Assembly (NCBI RefSeq): GCF_000151315.2 | Contig: NW_011887293.1 | Coordinates: 1,217,585-1,281,584, forward strand | Direction of reading: 5' to 3' | Length of the DNA stretch: 64,000 bases | Origin: Capsaspora owczarzaki ATCC 30864 | Lineage: Eukaryota > Opisthokonta > Filasterea | Part shown: positions 50,801 to 61,032 of the stretch, in pieces | Position numbering within the stretch: the stretch's first letter is position 1 | How the letters are laid out: each line of letters opens with the position of its first letter | Program-made: the position numbers and the translations under genes | The notes under the pieces: generated by a model | Seen by the model: only the letters and a program-made list of their open reading frames with translations | Told to the model about the DNA's origin: nothing | Database searches by the model: none

Positions 50801-52829
50801 ACGAAGAGGGAGATGGTGCTTCCTTAAGAAAAATCCGATTGCTCCGTGGAATCAAAGACCGAGTGAACAACGTGTAAAAACAAAAAAAAACAAAAAAAAA
50901 AAAACGCCACCAACCGAACTGCACACAGTGTCTGCCCCCCTCTGCTTCGCTGATCGCACCACCTCATGTTGGCGACATGCAGCCCACTCGAGATGGCAAT
51001 CAAACCCATGGTGCGTTTGCTGCAGTCGCAACGGCCGCGGCAGAATGCAAATCAACCACGAAAAAGGGGCATCTTCGACACCAGTGAAACAATTGAAAAA
51101 ATAAAATAAAATGAAAAAATTGAAAAAAAAAGCCACCGTTTGTTTGTTGTGTTTTTTGTTTTTTTCGATTCTCTGCGATGGGCGAGGGTGCGGTTGGACA
51201 GGCGGCAGTACTGCTGCTGGGCATCGCCCGGCATGCATGGCACACACTCGTCAAACACCAACACGGCATTTGCGCGCACTCTCAATCGCAACAGCGACCA
51301 AAACGGACGAACGTAACACACACAAAAACATAAAAAAAGCGGAAAATCAATTGTTTTTTTTTTGTTTTTTTTTTGTTATGGTTTTGAATCCAACACCACC
51401 ACCATTACCACCCCGTTGGGCAGCATGGCTCAGCAACGGTACACGCGGGCAAGAAGGGGATGCGTGGAAGGAAATGCACGGCGAGTGGCAGGAAACGGAC
51501 GGCAACAGCAGCCGCAAAACCCAATCACAACGACAGTGGAAAACGAAAAGGGATCGGTTTGGGATATCGAAAAAATAATCAAAAATAATCAAAAAATAAT
51601 CCAAAATAAAAATCCAAAAAGCACAATGCAATGGAAGCTCCATACAAATAATACAATAAAAAAAAACGAAAACGCAATGGATGACAAAAAAAAAACGATC
51701 TCTATTTTTTTTTTTTTTTAATGTTTTTGTTCATAATCCGTCTCGTTTTGCCAGAGACGTCCTCCTGGGTTGAATAGAGTCGAACACGAAATGTAGTGGT
51801 TCTCCAACCCTGATGCCTCAGCCGAAAAAGCAAGACCCGCCCTTCTTCATGAACGCAACAACGAAAGATGCACAAAATAAAAATACAAATAAAAAATAAA
51901 AATACAAAAGCAACCGTTTTTTTTTTTTTTCTGTATTTTTGATGTTGTTGTTCGTTCATCGCTGCAACACGATTGGAAGGCGAACGCAACCCGCCATTAT
52001 CACAACGGTCATGTTGCTACAATAATGAACACAAAAAGCCCCTCCAACCCTGGTTCATCCTGCGGAAAAGGAAGGGGAAGGAAACGAGAAAAGCACACAA
52101 AACGTACGCATGTTTTCTCAGTGAGCTGGAGAAGGATTTGTGACTGAGCCGAGCCATTTGGTGCTTTCCCTATTGAGAAAAAGGGAGGATGGTGATAATG
52201 GATCAATTGGATCAATGCACTAGTAGCCAGAATTTCAGGGGAAAGGTGCGTGTGTGGCGAGATCCACACACATGCAGCGTTTCAGAATTTCAAGCCAAAA
52301 AGACAATGAATTTTCCATCCTGCCCTCTCTCTCCATCAATCGAGAGTGTTACGACCGTACCCGGAGCATAACTCGAAGCACCGTTCGGAACCGACAGTAC
52401 CGTATGACTGGGCAAGCTCAGGTCATCTGCCGCTTTTTTGTTTCAGATTTCACCTGGCCGGCAGGATCGAACAGGACAACGAAAACGCTCCCAACTACTC
52501 GGAATTAAAAGTCCACGGTGAAGCATTACAAGCATGGCCTTGTGTGATTTGTGATTGCACCTCATCAGCAGCAGAGTGACCGAACTGGTCCTTCTCTCTG
52601 ATCCTCTCTCTCTCTCTCTCCCTCTCTCTCTCTCTTCGATTGAAGAGCAGCGTTCGCCCATCCATCATCGACCAACTCGACAAATCGCTCATTTCACTCT
52701 TCTCTTCTGCTTTTTTAACTTTCTCTTCTTTTTCTTTCGTTTTTCTTTCCCTTTTTCTTTTTCTCAGCCGCTCGCTGAGATTTGCTTGTGTTCGTTTCGC
52801 TGCGACCAATCAGACAACTCGCCCAAGCC
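50801..52829. promoter_or_regulatory. 2-kb divergent region between myosin and the nucleotide carrier
   Basis: The largest gene-free stretch in the window. It is dominated by A and T runs (near 50882-50904, 51351-51372, 51705-51719, 51918-51930). The carrier side has a CT repeat at about 52604-52634 and a pyrimidine tract ending ttttctcag at 52769, a likely 5'UTR intron acceptor. A CCAAT box lies at 52805-52810. No conserved coding exon found. Confidence 0.5.
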
Positions 52830-54444
52830 ATGCCGACGACCTCCTCCACTGCCACCCGATCAGCAGGCACCACCAGCACCACCAGCACCACCAGCACAAG
52901 CACGACCAACGGCAAGCACGCCACGTCCTCGAACGCGGGCTCAAACACCAACACCAACAACAACAGAGCAATCACCCCAAAGCAATCGCAGCTCGCATGG
53001 GCGCTGGCCATCGCGCAGTTCCTGTCGCTGGGCGGCTACTGGCTGATGCGCCCGCTCAAGATGGGCATCTTTGTGCAGGTGGTTGGCCTCGAGCACGAGC
53101 CGCGCGCCAAACTCGGCACGGTGCTGCTGCTCGTCCCGCTGCTCGTCCTGTACAACCGCCTCGCCGCGCGCACCGACGACATCCGCCTCGTCGTCAAGAT
53201 TGTCATTGGCACGTATGCAACCATGTTTGCGCTCATTGGCGCCCTGCTGTTTGTTCCGTCCGTCGGGTTTCTCCACGATCCCAACGCCAAGGCCGGAACG
53301 CACGTCGTCAAGGAGAGCACGCTCGGCTGGTGCGTCGGATGGATTACCTACTGGACCATTGAGACATTTGGGTCGATCGTCATGCCAATGTTCTGGTCGG
53401 TCGTCGCATCCGTCACGACAGATCACGCTCCGTTCGTCTTCTCGCGGGTCAACACGGTCATGCAGTTGGGCGCTGTGCTCGGCGCAACGCTCGCCACGTA
53501 TGCCAAGGAGCTGGGCATCCCGCAGCTCTGCTTCTTCCAAGTCGTCGTGCTGGGTGCCGTGCTGCTCGCGTCGCGCCAGGCATTTTTACTGTCGGACGAA
53601 ATCCAGGACGAAGCTGAGCTGGCCAAACGCAAAAAGGAAGACGCCTCAGCTCCCACCAATGCTACCAACGCGCCGCACGCTCACCACGTCCCCAAGGAAA
53701 CGTCGACCGATCTCACCACGGGTCTGCGGCTGGTTTTCACGCATCCGTACGTTGCCAGCTTGCTTGTCATCTCGACTGCGGCCGAGGTCGTCTCCACCGT
53801 CATGGACTACCAACTCAAGGTCCTTGCTCAGAACGAGTACCAGACCCCCGAAGAAATGACCCTCCTCATGGGCCGCTTTGGGCAAGCCGTCAATGGTGTT
53901 TCGCTGCTCTTTGCCCTTTTTGGCTCGCGCGCCGTCATGGAACGCTTTGGCATTCGCTTCTGTCTCATCGCCTTCCCCGTTTGCACCCTGCTTCTCGTTG
54001 GGTCCGTTTTCATCCGCCCGACGCTTGGCGTTGTCTTTTTCGGCATGGTGGCCATCAAGGCTCTTGGCTATTCGCTCAACGCCCCTTCGAAAGAAATGCT
54101 TTACCGTACCACGAGCAAAGTAAGTCCAGTCAAAACTCACCAAGAAAAACAGATGGGGAGGGGGGCTATGATGTGCTACTTGTTTCAAGATGCTGACTTT
54201 TAGAACTGCGTATCACTTGTAGGACATTAAAATGCAGGCCAAGAGTTGGATTGACATGTTTGGCTCGCGCAACGCAAAAGCGCTCGGCTCGCTCGTCACA
54301 GAGTTGCTCAAGCACAATGCAACCGAGCTCTTCCGTGTTGGCTCGCTCTTCTCGGGAGGCTTGTCGTTGATTTGGCTGCTGGCTGCCGAGTACCTCGGTG
54401 TAACGTACAACCGCCACATCCAAAACAAGACGATTGTAACATGA
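52830..54444 (+). CDS. TLC-family ATP/ADP nucleotide carrier
   Basis: Multi-pass nucleotide transporter of the family found in plastids, Chlamydiae, Rickettsiales and microsporidia, not the mitochondrial SLC25 carrier. Exons 52830-54119 and 54223-54444 give 503 residues. A Thr/Ser/Asn-rich cytosolic head of about 45 residues precedes roughly 11-12 hydrophobic segments, from LAWALAIAQFLSLGGYWLMR to LSLIWLLAAEYLGVTY. Family landmarks: YWLMRPLKMGIF at the first helix (family: LRPLKD), YWTIETFGSIVMPMFWSVVA, and SKEMLYRTTSKDIKMQAKSW then IDMFGSRNAKALGSL, close to the Npt/NTT block P.KEM.Y......K.K.K..ID..GSR..K..GS. No transit peptide is obvious. Substrate (ATP/ADP exchange or net import) is not readable here. 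Confidence 0.88.
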
Positions 54445-54730
54445 ACGTTTGCGTGGTATCATTTTTTTTCTTGTCTCCAAAATACATAACATTGGGTTGA
54501 TTGGATGCGTTGTTTGCAAAATCTACGGCAAGCAAAAATCAGACCGGGCTGGCACTCTCAAAACAAAACAAAACAAATCAGACAGTGTAAGATTTTGTGG
54601 ACTGTATTGCACAAGGAAAACACAAAACAAAACAAGCGTCACATCGCCATTCAAATCAGAGCGGTGGGGGGTGGGATGGTGCACGCATAACACTGGAATA
54701 CACAAACAAACAAACAAAAGTCGACCCCTT

Positions 54731-57700
54731 TCAGAAAAGTCTTGACTCCTCAAAAGCGCTGAGAGCACGTTCGTGAAGCGCGTTAAGACGCTCTTGAGTG
54801 AAGAGCTCGTGTCGCAGAAGCGCGCCGACGTGGACACCGTTGCCGCGCAGGGCGCTGGACGTCTTGCGCTGTCCGATAAAGCTGAAGGTGATTTCGGAAG
54901 AAAGAATGAGCACTGGGACCAACAAGCCGACAGAAAGGACCGCCTCGGCCGGGACTGGGATGCGCACGTTCAGTTTGCCGCCAATGTCAACGTCGGCCAC
55001 ATCGGGAGACATGGTGACAATGCGACCAAACGCAATGCCGCCGGCAACACGCGAAGAGGTGACGAGCGGCGAGGCGCGCAGCATGTCGTTAAAGCTCGCG
55101 GCAGACAGGACGGCGCCCGAATGAGGAATGTCACGAACAAGGTCGGCGGGGTCGACTGCGCCCAGAAGCTTCTTCACAGTCGAGGCGACGTGCGAGGCGG
55201 ATTGCTGGAGCTCGGCGGGCGATGCGACGGCATTCAGGAGCTGGTCGATGCGGTCGCCGCTCGCCAGCGGGTTCTTGTAGGTGGGGGAAGCGGAGGGGAG
55301 CTTCTTTTGCTTGGATGCGCGGACGAGGTCCCGCTGTTTGAGCCGCTCGTGCTGGGAGAGCTTGCTATAGGGCATGTGGGAGAACCCGCTCGCAAGCAGC
55401 GGGTACTGGGTGTTGGCAATCGGTGTCTTGGCCATCGAGCGCAGGTGTCGCATCGTGGTGCGGGCCTGGTCCTCGATATCGCGCTCTGGTGCGTTGGCCT
55501 CGTACAGGGCATTCAAAATGCTGTCGCTGTTGGCAAGATCGGCAGCAAAGCGGCCCTGCTCGGCAGCCGAGCGCTCGTTCAAATGCGATCGAAGCTGCTC
55601 GGTCGAGACAGGCGGCTGCTGTTTCGATGGCTGAGCTCCGACGACCGCAGAAGCAGCAGTAGCAGCGGCAGCGTTGGTGCGAGCTTGGTCGGCGTGCAAA
55701 TTGTTGAAGGCATCCGTGTTGGGCATCGGGAGCGCCTTGGAGCTAAACAAGTCATACCAACCTGCAAAGGGACTCGTCCACTGCTGAGACTTGTGCGCGG
55801 TGCGACGCATTTCACGCGTCATCGCAAGCGCAAAGTCGTCCAGGTTGGACGCAGCCAGGTGGGCGATGGCTTCCTCTCGAGTGGGCATGCCTGTAGAGGA
55901 CGCCTGCGCGGCGGCCTTGCTGAATCGTGAGGCCGATGGCGCCCGAGTCCTGGTGGCGGCGGCGTTTTCCGATGACGACGATGACGACGACGACGACGAC
56001 GATGATGGCGCCGCAGTCTCGGTGGCTTGTTGCTCCGATGACGATGGCACCTCCGTCGTAGCGGTGTCTTGCTTCGGGGGCAGCTGGACGTCCTTGAGCA
56101 TTTCGGCGTACAATTCGGGATCTTCGGTCGGAAGCTCGCTGAACGCCTGGCCGATGCCACGGTCAACAAACGGCACCAGCTCGTCCATCCAGCGCACAAG
56201 ATCCATCAAGGCAATCACGCGGGCGACCTTGGTCAGCGTCGGGCGTTGGTCCGCATCAAAGGCGGCCAGATTGACATTTCGCCGCTGCTTGAGCTTGTTC
56301 CATGCAGCCAGGAGGTCCTCGGCAATGTCGGGGGAAGATGACGCCTGCACGCCCACAGACTCACCGGCGCGAGCAATCTTTTCCTCGAGCACCTTGAACC
56401 GGAAGGGCGCAAGACCCTGCGGAGCCAGCGGATCGAACGGTGAGAAGAGGTAAGGGTTGCCGTCGCTGTCCACTTCGTCCATTTCGTCAGGGGCGCGGTT
56501 GGCATCACGCTCCTCCTGCACGCGTGTGAGCGCGTCGGAGAGCTCCGAGTCGTCCTCCAGGGCTGCCATCGCGTCTTCGGTCTGGTACTCGCGCTTGGTA
56601 TCTTCCGCGTGCGAGTGACGCAGAGCAAGCATGGTTGCCATGCGCACATAGTTGAGCACAGGGGGACCCGAGGCAAAGAACGTGGCGGGGGAGTCGAGCT
56701 CGCCAAAGACGGTCTCGAGCAGCACGCGGCTGCGGGCCTTGGACAAGCCCGAGCGGGGCACGACGTTCAGGCCAAGCCGGGCCAAGCGATGCAGTTCGTT
56801 GGTCCAGTCAATCACAGTGACGTTGCTCACGGGGGGCGTGCTCATGGGATCGTGACGACCGAACGAGTCCTGCCCCTGCGTCAGCAACCCAGCGGCGCGC
56901 GGACGGTCGGCGTTGCGCTCAGCGTCGACACCCAAAAGAGCGAGCTGTCGGACGGCCTCGAGACGGTTTTGCAGCACGCCAAAGCGGACGCGCGACAGAT
57001 TGTAAAAACGTGCCGGAGAGCTCCCGAACAAGGTCTCATAGTCGCGACCGCGCTGGGCTACACGATCAGTCAAGTCCTCTTCCTCGCCACCGCCACCGAG
57101 TGCGCGCAGCCTGCGTTCGCGCTCGATGATGGCCTCGGCAACCTCTGGATCCTCGTCCGCGAGCGCCTCCTCGAGGTCGGTCATGTCGACCTCCTCCAGT
57201 GCCTCTGCGCTGGGCTCTTCCTCCTCGTGTGCCTCAGCGGCTGCTGCCTCTTCAGCCTCAGCGGCGGCGTCCATCTCGGAGTCCTCAACTGCGACTGCGC
57301 CTTCTTCGTCAAGCTCATGCGCGGCCAGCTCGACGTCCTCGATCTCGCCGCCGAGCTCCTCCTCGGCCATGGCCTCCAGCTCGTGCAGCGGCATCTGCAT
57401 CATGTGCTTGCGGATTTGCTGGACCTCCTTGCGTGACTTGCCCTGGCGCGCGGCGTCGGCAGCGGCCTCGTCTGCAACGTACTTGACTTGGAGATCTCGT
57501 ACTGCTTCGTGGATTTCCTCCTCCTCGGCCATGCGCACGACCGGCGACCGACCCGCCAGCCTGCGGTCGAGCAGCGCGGCCTCCAATTCGACGTTCGGGG
57601 CCGCGGCTTCGGTCATGAGGAACTCTCTGTTGGAGAGGCGACCGCGCCCCTCCTCGTCTAAAACCCCTTCAGCCGCTCCAGCCTCGCCAGCCTCTTCCCC

Positions 57701-58258
57701 TTCTGCGGCGGCTGCTGCTGGCTCGGCGTCGGCGCCCTCCTCGGCGTCCTCCATCTCCGATGCCGCGGCATTCGACGCTGCTGCTGGTGACGCTTCGAGG
57801 AACGCAAAGACGTCGCGGAGCCTGGCTTTGGTGGCGTCGCGGTCGGACATGTGCTGCTGATCGTCCTCCTGCGCGTTCTCCTCCAGCCGCCGCTCCTCTT
57901 GCTGAGCAAGCAGCTGGGCGTGGCTGGTGCTCACTTCCCCACGCGCAATGGACGCAGGCAGCGGAGGCAGGGTCGCGATGGGCAGGGCGTCGCGGTGCTG
58001 CCACTTTTGCGCCAGGCGCGACGATCGAGTCGACGAGGACGAGGACAAAGACGAAGGAGTCGACGATGAAGTCGGCTTGCGAGCATAGCCGCGGACGTGC
58101 ATTGCGGATGCCGATGCTGATGAAGCTGCTGATGATGATGATGATGACGAAGGCGATGATGCTAGCACGGCGATGGAGGCAGGAGACGCGCTGGCAGACG
58201 CAGCGAGCGCCTTGGCCGCGTGGAACGATGTCGACCGGCTGGCAACGGCCGACAGCAT
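54731..58258 (-). CDS. 1175-residue protein with C-terminal bS1m/MRPS28-like domain
   Basis: One exon. Starts MLSAVASRSTSFHAAKALAA, an Arg/Ser/Ala-rich presequence with MHVRGYARK further on, so mitochondrial import is likely. Residues ~1055-1175 match the mitoribosomal S28 (bS1m, S1-like OB) domain: SFNDMLRASPLV (human FASMLRHSPL), GIAFGRIVTMSPDVADVDIG then GKLNVRIPVPA (human [21 protein letters not shown]), then LILSSEITFSFIGQRKTSSA (human LLDLELTSRFLGATTDTT). The 900 residues between are acidic, helical and low complexity (Glu/Ala and Ser runs) and not recognised. MRPS28 is normally under 200 residues, so this is a large lineage-specific extension or a fusion. ATG 58258 was preferred to in-frame 58297 because it starts the presequence. 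Confidence 0.75.
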   Translation of the reverse strand: MLSAVASRSTSFHAAKALAASASASPASIAVLASSPSSSSSSSAASSASASAMHVRGYARKPTSSSTPSSLSSSSSTRSSRLAQKWQHRDALPIATLPPLPASIARGEVSTSHAQLLAQQEERRLEENAQEDDQQHMSDRDATKARLRDVFAFLEASPAAASNAAASEMEDAEEGADAEPAAAAAEGEEAGEAGAAEGVLDEEGRGRLSNREFLMTEAAAPNVELEAALLDRRLAGRSPVVRMAEEEEIHEAVRDLQVKYVADEAAADAARQGKSRKEVQQIRKHMMQMPLHELEAMAEEELGGEIEDVELAAHELDEEGAVAVEDSEMDAAAEAEEAAAAEAHEEEEPSAEALEEVDMTDLEEALADEDPEVAEAIIERERRLRALGGGGEEEDLTDRVAQRGRDYETLFGSSPARFYNLSRVRFGVLQNRLEAVRQLALLGVDAERNADRPRAAGLLTQGQDSFGRHDPMSTPPVSNVTVIDWTNELHRLARLGLNVVPRSGLSKARSRVLLETVFGELDSPATFFASGPPVLNYVRMATMLALRHSHAEDTKREYQTEDAMAALEDDSELSDALTRVQEERDANRAPDEMDEVDSDGNPYLFSPFDPLAPQGLAPFRFKVLEEKIARAGESVGVQASSSPDIAEDLLAAWNKLKQRRNVNLAAFDADQRPTLTKVARVIALMDLVRWMDELVPFVDRGIGQAFSELPTEDPELYAEMLKDVQLPPKQDTATTEVPSSSEQQATETAAPSSSSSSSSSSSSENAAATRTRAPSASRFSKAAAQASSTGMPTREEAIAHLAASNLDDFALAMTREMRRTAHKSQQWTSPFAGWYDLFSSKALPMPNTDAFNNLHADQARTNAAAATAASAVVGAQPSKQQPPVSTEQLRSHLNERSAAEQGRFAADLANSDSILNALYEANAPERDIEDQARTTMRHLRSMAKTPIANTQYPLLASGFSHMPYSKLSQHERLKQRDLVRASKQKKLPSASPTYKNPLASGDRIDQLLNAVASPAELQQSASHVASTVKKLLGAVDPADLVRDIPHSGAVLSAASFNDMLRASPLVTSSRVAGGIAFGRIVTMSPDVADVDIGGKLNVRIPVPAEAVLSVGLLVPVLILSSEITFSFIGQRKTSSALRGNGVHVGALLRHELFTQERLNALHERALSAFEESRLF

Positions 58259-58914
58259 TGGTAAGGTCAAAGAGAGAAAGAAAAAAAAATGAAACAAAGA
58301 ACAAGAGGAAATAAGAATGGAGGAATTGGTGAAATTGGTGAAATTGGGGATCCGGGGAAATGGGGATCGGGAATAGGGAATGATGGAAAGTCAAAAAAAA
58401 AAAAAAAAGGCGGATGGTGAGATTGAGAAATTGTTGTTGTTGTTGTTGATTGCTTGCTTGCTTTTCTCGCTCGGTTGATGCTAAGCAGTGATCGAATGTC
58501 ACAGTAAAAGTACTGCTATATATACCTGCGCGGGCTGCGTGAGGAGCGGGACAAACTGCGAGAAACGCAAAAAAATGCTAGAATGGTCCGGTTTTGGCCA
58601 ATTCATCGCACGCCAACGCACAAACACCGACCACCGAGGTATCTCTACCACTCCAAAGCGATATGGGTGACTTGAAAATATACTTTTCTACTTTGATTCA
58701 ATGTCGGGCTGACACGATTGACTTCCGTCGAGTTGAGATTCGATGGTGAATGTTTTGCGAAACTTTGGCATCGAGTATCTGCAACAGATTCAGTCATCTT
58801 CGCGCACCTTTTTGTAAAAATGATTGCTGCACATAGTGTAACTTGGATCTGTATCACTCATTGTAGCAAGTCCACTGTGATACAAGTCAGCAGCTCGATG
58901 CACAGTGGCAACTG
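58259..58914. promoter_or_regulatory. Divergent region with TATA-like element
   Basis: 656 bp between the MRPS28-like gene and the unrecognised gene. A TATATATA element lies near 58515-58522. A T/C-rich stretch precedes the MRPS28-like ATG on the minus strand. Confidence 0.5.
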
Positions 58915-60375
58915 ATGTTTCGAGGCGACGATCGTGCCAAGACCAGTCTTCCTTCTTTTTTAAGCATTTTTGCACAAATCATGACACACAACGACGTCCC
59001 GTTGGCGGGCGCGGAACAGTTTTTTACGAGCATGCTGGAGACCGACAATACGCACTGGATGCCAAAGCACAAAAGTGGTATCTCCGCGGCCACGGTGACG
59101 AATGCGGCGATAAACTGGCTGTGGGTCGAGGCAGAACGGACGGCCACAACTGCCCTGCTCCTGGATCAGCTCAGCCAGGCACAACTCGGCGTTGTTTGTG
59201 ACCTCTGGAGCGGCATGTACAATAGACACACTCAAGGGCAGCAACCGACGGTGCCTGCTACCGTGCTCGACCAAAGCCTGTTTGCGATGCGATGGGACGA
59301 CGAGAACATGCCGACTTACTGCTCAAAACTTGGCAAGGTGTTTGACAGTGTTGATTCGCTCACTGGCCGATCCAGAACGATCGATCAGGACGACAAGGGC
59401 CAGGAAAGCGAGAACCAGACTGACGGCGTTTCGGAGACCTGGGCGCCGTTTGCAGGCGGAGCTCAGAAGCTGCTCCGCACAGTACTTGCAGCATGGAAGC
59501 GCTCGCGGATTGACCAGTCCGATCTCCAATCTCGGCTTCAACTGCTCCTGAAGTTGTTCATTGCTGCAACGGTTCGTGACAAGGAGGCTGCGTTCCAAGC
59601 AGAGGTCTCTTCCCAGCTGCTTGCCGTATTTTGCGATTCCGATGCGCCTCCAGAGATTGCTTCCATGTCCGGCAAGGTCCTTGCTGCGCACATGTACAAC
59701 TGTGTAGCGGTGGCAGATTGGTTTTCCGAGCGGTGGGTCCCGTGCCAACTCGATGCGTGCTTCTCAGCCCACAAGGATCTCGCGGTTGCGGGGCTTTTGT
59801 GCACAAACTGGGTACATGTGAGCAGGACTGCATGGGACCATCTGCACGTCGAGTGCGCCACCATTCAACGCCTTCTCAACGGGCTGGAGTGTCTAAACCC
59901 GAGCCTCTACCGGGATGCAGAGAACGAGCGTGAATCGCGCATCTGGGCTGCATACCGCGCCTGCACTCTGCTCAAGCACGCTCCAAGCGAGTGGAGGAGT
60001 GTGGCACTCCTCCAACACAAGGACATTCCGAAGCAACTGTGCAGCTTTTTGCTGTCTCCGTTTCACGGTCCTGCAGCCTCGCATCTACGGACTGTTTGTG
60101 CCGAGCTGTTGGTCGATATTTTGCATAGCCATCATTTCGAGTCATCTCGAGATGGCATGCAGGAGCTGTTGAAGAGCAGCGTGCTCCTTGTGAAGCAGAA
60201 GTTCGACTATTTGAACATCTACCAGCAATCTGCGAGCGACCGCGAACAGAGAGCCACTGGCCAGCTCATGCTCACGCTCACCCTCGACCTGCCGATGGTT
60301 CCTGCAAAGCTGTTTGCTCCTTCCAACGTTGATCCTTTCGATCCGAATGGAGCTCCCAAGCGTTCTCAAGTTTGA
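58915..60375 (+). CDS. Unrecognised helical protein, 486 residues
   Basis: A single uninterrupted frame; the ATG at 58981 (MTHNDVPLAGAEQFF) is an alternative start, 22 codons in. The composition is globular and non-repetitive, with many amphipathic helices (LQSRLQLLLKLFIAATVRDK, HLRTVCAELLVDILHSHHF, DGMQELLKSSVLLVKQKFDY), suggesting an alpha-solenoid or HEAT-like fold. Ten or more Cys and Trp residues are scattered without a zinc-finger pattern. No membrane segment or targeting signal is visible. Codon use resembles the neighbours, so it reads as a real host gene. No family is recognised and no function is proposed. It is divergently paired with the MRPS28-like gene, about 656 bp apart. Confidence 0.72.
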   Translation: MFRGDDRAKTSLPSFLSIFAQIMTHNDVPLAGAEQFFTSMLETDNTHWMPKHKSGISAATVTNAAINWLWVEAERTATTALLLDQLSQAQLGVVCDLWSGMYNRHTQGQQPTVPATVLDQSLFAMRWDDENMPTYCSKLGKVFDSVDSLTGRSRTIDQDDKGQESENQTDGVSETWAPFAGGAQKLLRTVLAAWKRSRIDQSDLQSRLQLLLKLFIAATVRDKEAAFQAEVSSQLLAVFCDSDAPPEIASMSGKVLAAHMYNCVAVADWFSERWVPCQLDACFSAHKDLAVAGLLCTNWVHVSRTAWDHLHVECATIQRLLNGLECLNPSLYRDAENERESRIWAAYRACTLLKHAPSEWRSVALLQHKDIPKQLCSFLLSPFHGPAASHLRTVCAELLVDILHSHHFESSRDGMQELLKSSVLLVKQKFDYLNIYQQSASDREQRATGQLMLTLTLDLPMVPAKLFAPSNVDPFDPNGAPKRSQV

Positions 60376-60562
60376 GTTTTGTTTGTTTTTCAGTGTTGTG
60401 TGAAAAACGAACGGCTTGCATCAAGAAATTCTCAACTCACGGCATCAAGAGATGAAAGTCAAACAAACAAACAAACAAACAAAAAACAAAGGAGCAAAAA
60501 AACAAAGCGCAACGAAACCAACGACGAAACAAATGAACAAACGCAGCAAAAAAAAGAACGTA

Positions 60563-60634
60563 GGAGCTCGGCGGGAATTGAACCCACGACCTCTCGCACC
60601 CTAAGCGAGCATAATACCACTATACTACGAGCTC
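60563..60634 (-). tRNA. tRNA-Pro (AGG)
   Basis: On the minus strand the 72-nt sequence folds as a cloverleaf. Acceptor GAGCTCG pairs with CGAGCTC; the anticodon arm is CTCGC-TTAGGGT-GCGAG with anticodon AGG (codon CCU, proline); the T arm contains GGTTCAATTCC. The discriminator base is C. An oligo-T run follows on the minus strand (oligo-A at 60549-60556 on plus), serving as Pol III terminator. Confidence 0.95.
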
Positions 60635-60734
60635 GTGCGTCGGCAGTTGGGCAATTCGAGACAGGAGCGGTGCCAGGGACAAAGCAAAAAAAAAAAACAA
60701 AAAAAAAAAAAACCAAAATGAAAAAAAAAACGTT

Positions 60735-60806
60735 GGAGCTCGGCGGGAATTGAACCCACGACCTCTCGCACCCTAAGCGAGCATAATACCACTATACTAC
60801 GAGCTC
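60735..60806 (-). tRNA. tRNA-Pro (AGG), second copy
   Basis: Identical over all 72 nt to the copy at 60563-60634, same strand, with 100 nt between them. It also has anticodon AGG, an intact box B (GGTTCAATTCC) and an oligo-T terminator (oligo-A at 60721-60730 on plus). A local tandem duplication; the spacer is A-rich and not obviously duplicated beyond the few bases next to the genes. Confidence 0.95.
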
Positions 60807-61032
60807 ATGCAAGCTTTCGCTTTTAGACGAGTATTTCCGCGGGGTAAAGTCCACTCGATCCAAACATTGAGCTTTGGAAAATGGCAAACCATCACACTCA
60901 AACGCCAAGTCCGAAGTGCTGCACGCATCGAGTGTGCACAGCGAAATACAATGACAGAACGAATAATATGATCATTTGAATTGACAGCGGTGAAAACGTA
61001 ATCAGGACACAACACACAAAAACCAAAGTTTC

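Noticed and set aside
51360-52400. Possible extra exons or a structured RNA around two similar ctccaaccctg stretches (near 51804 and 52042)
   Set aside because: The shared part is only about 11 bases, with no C/D or H/ACA boxes and no conserved protein text.
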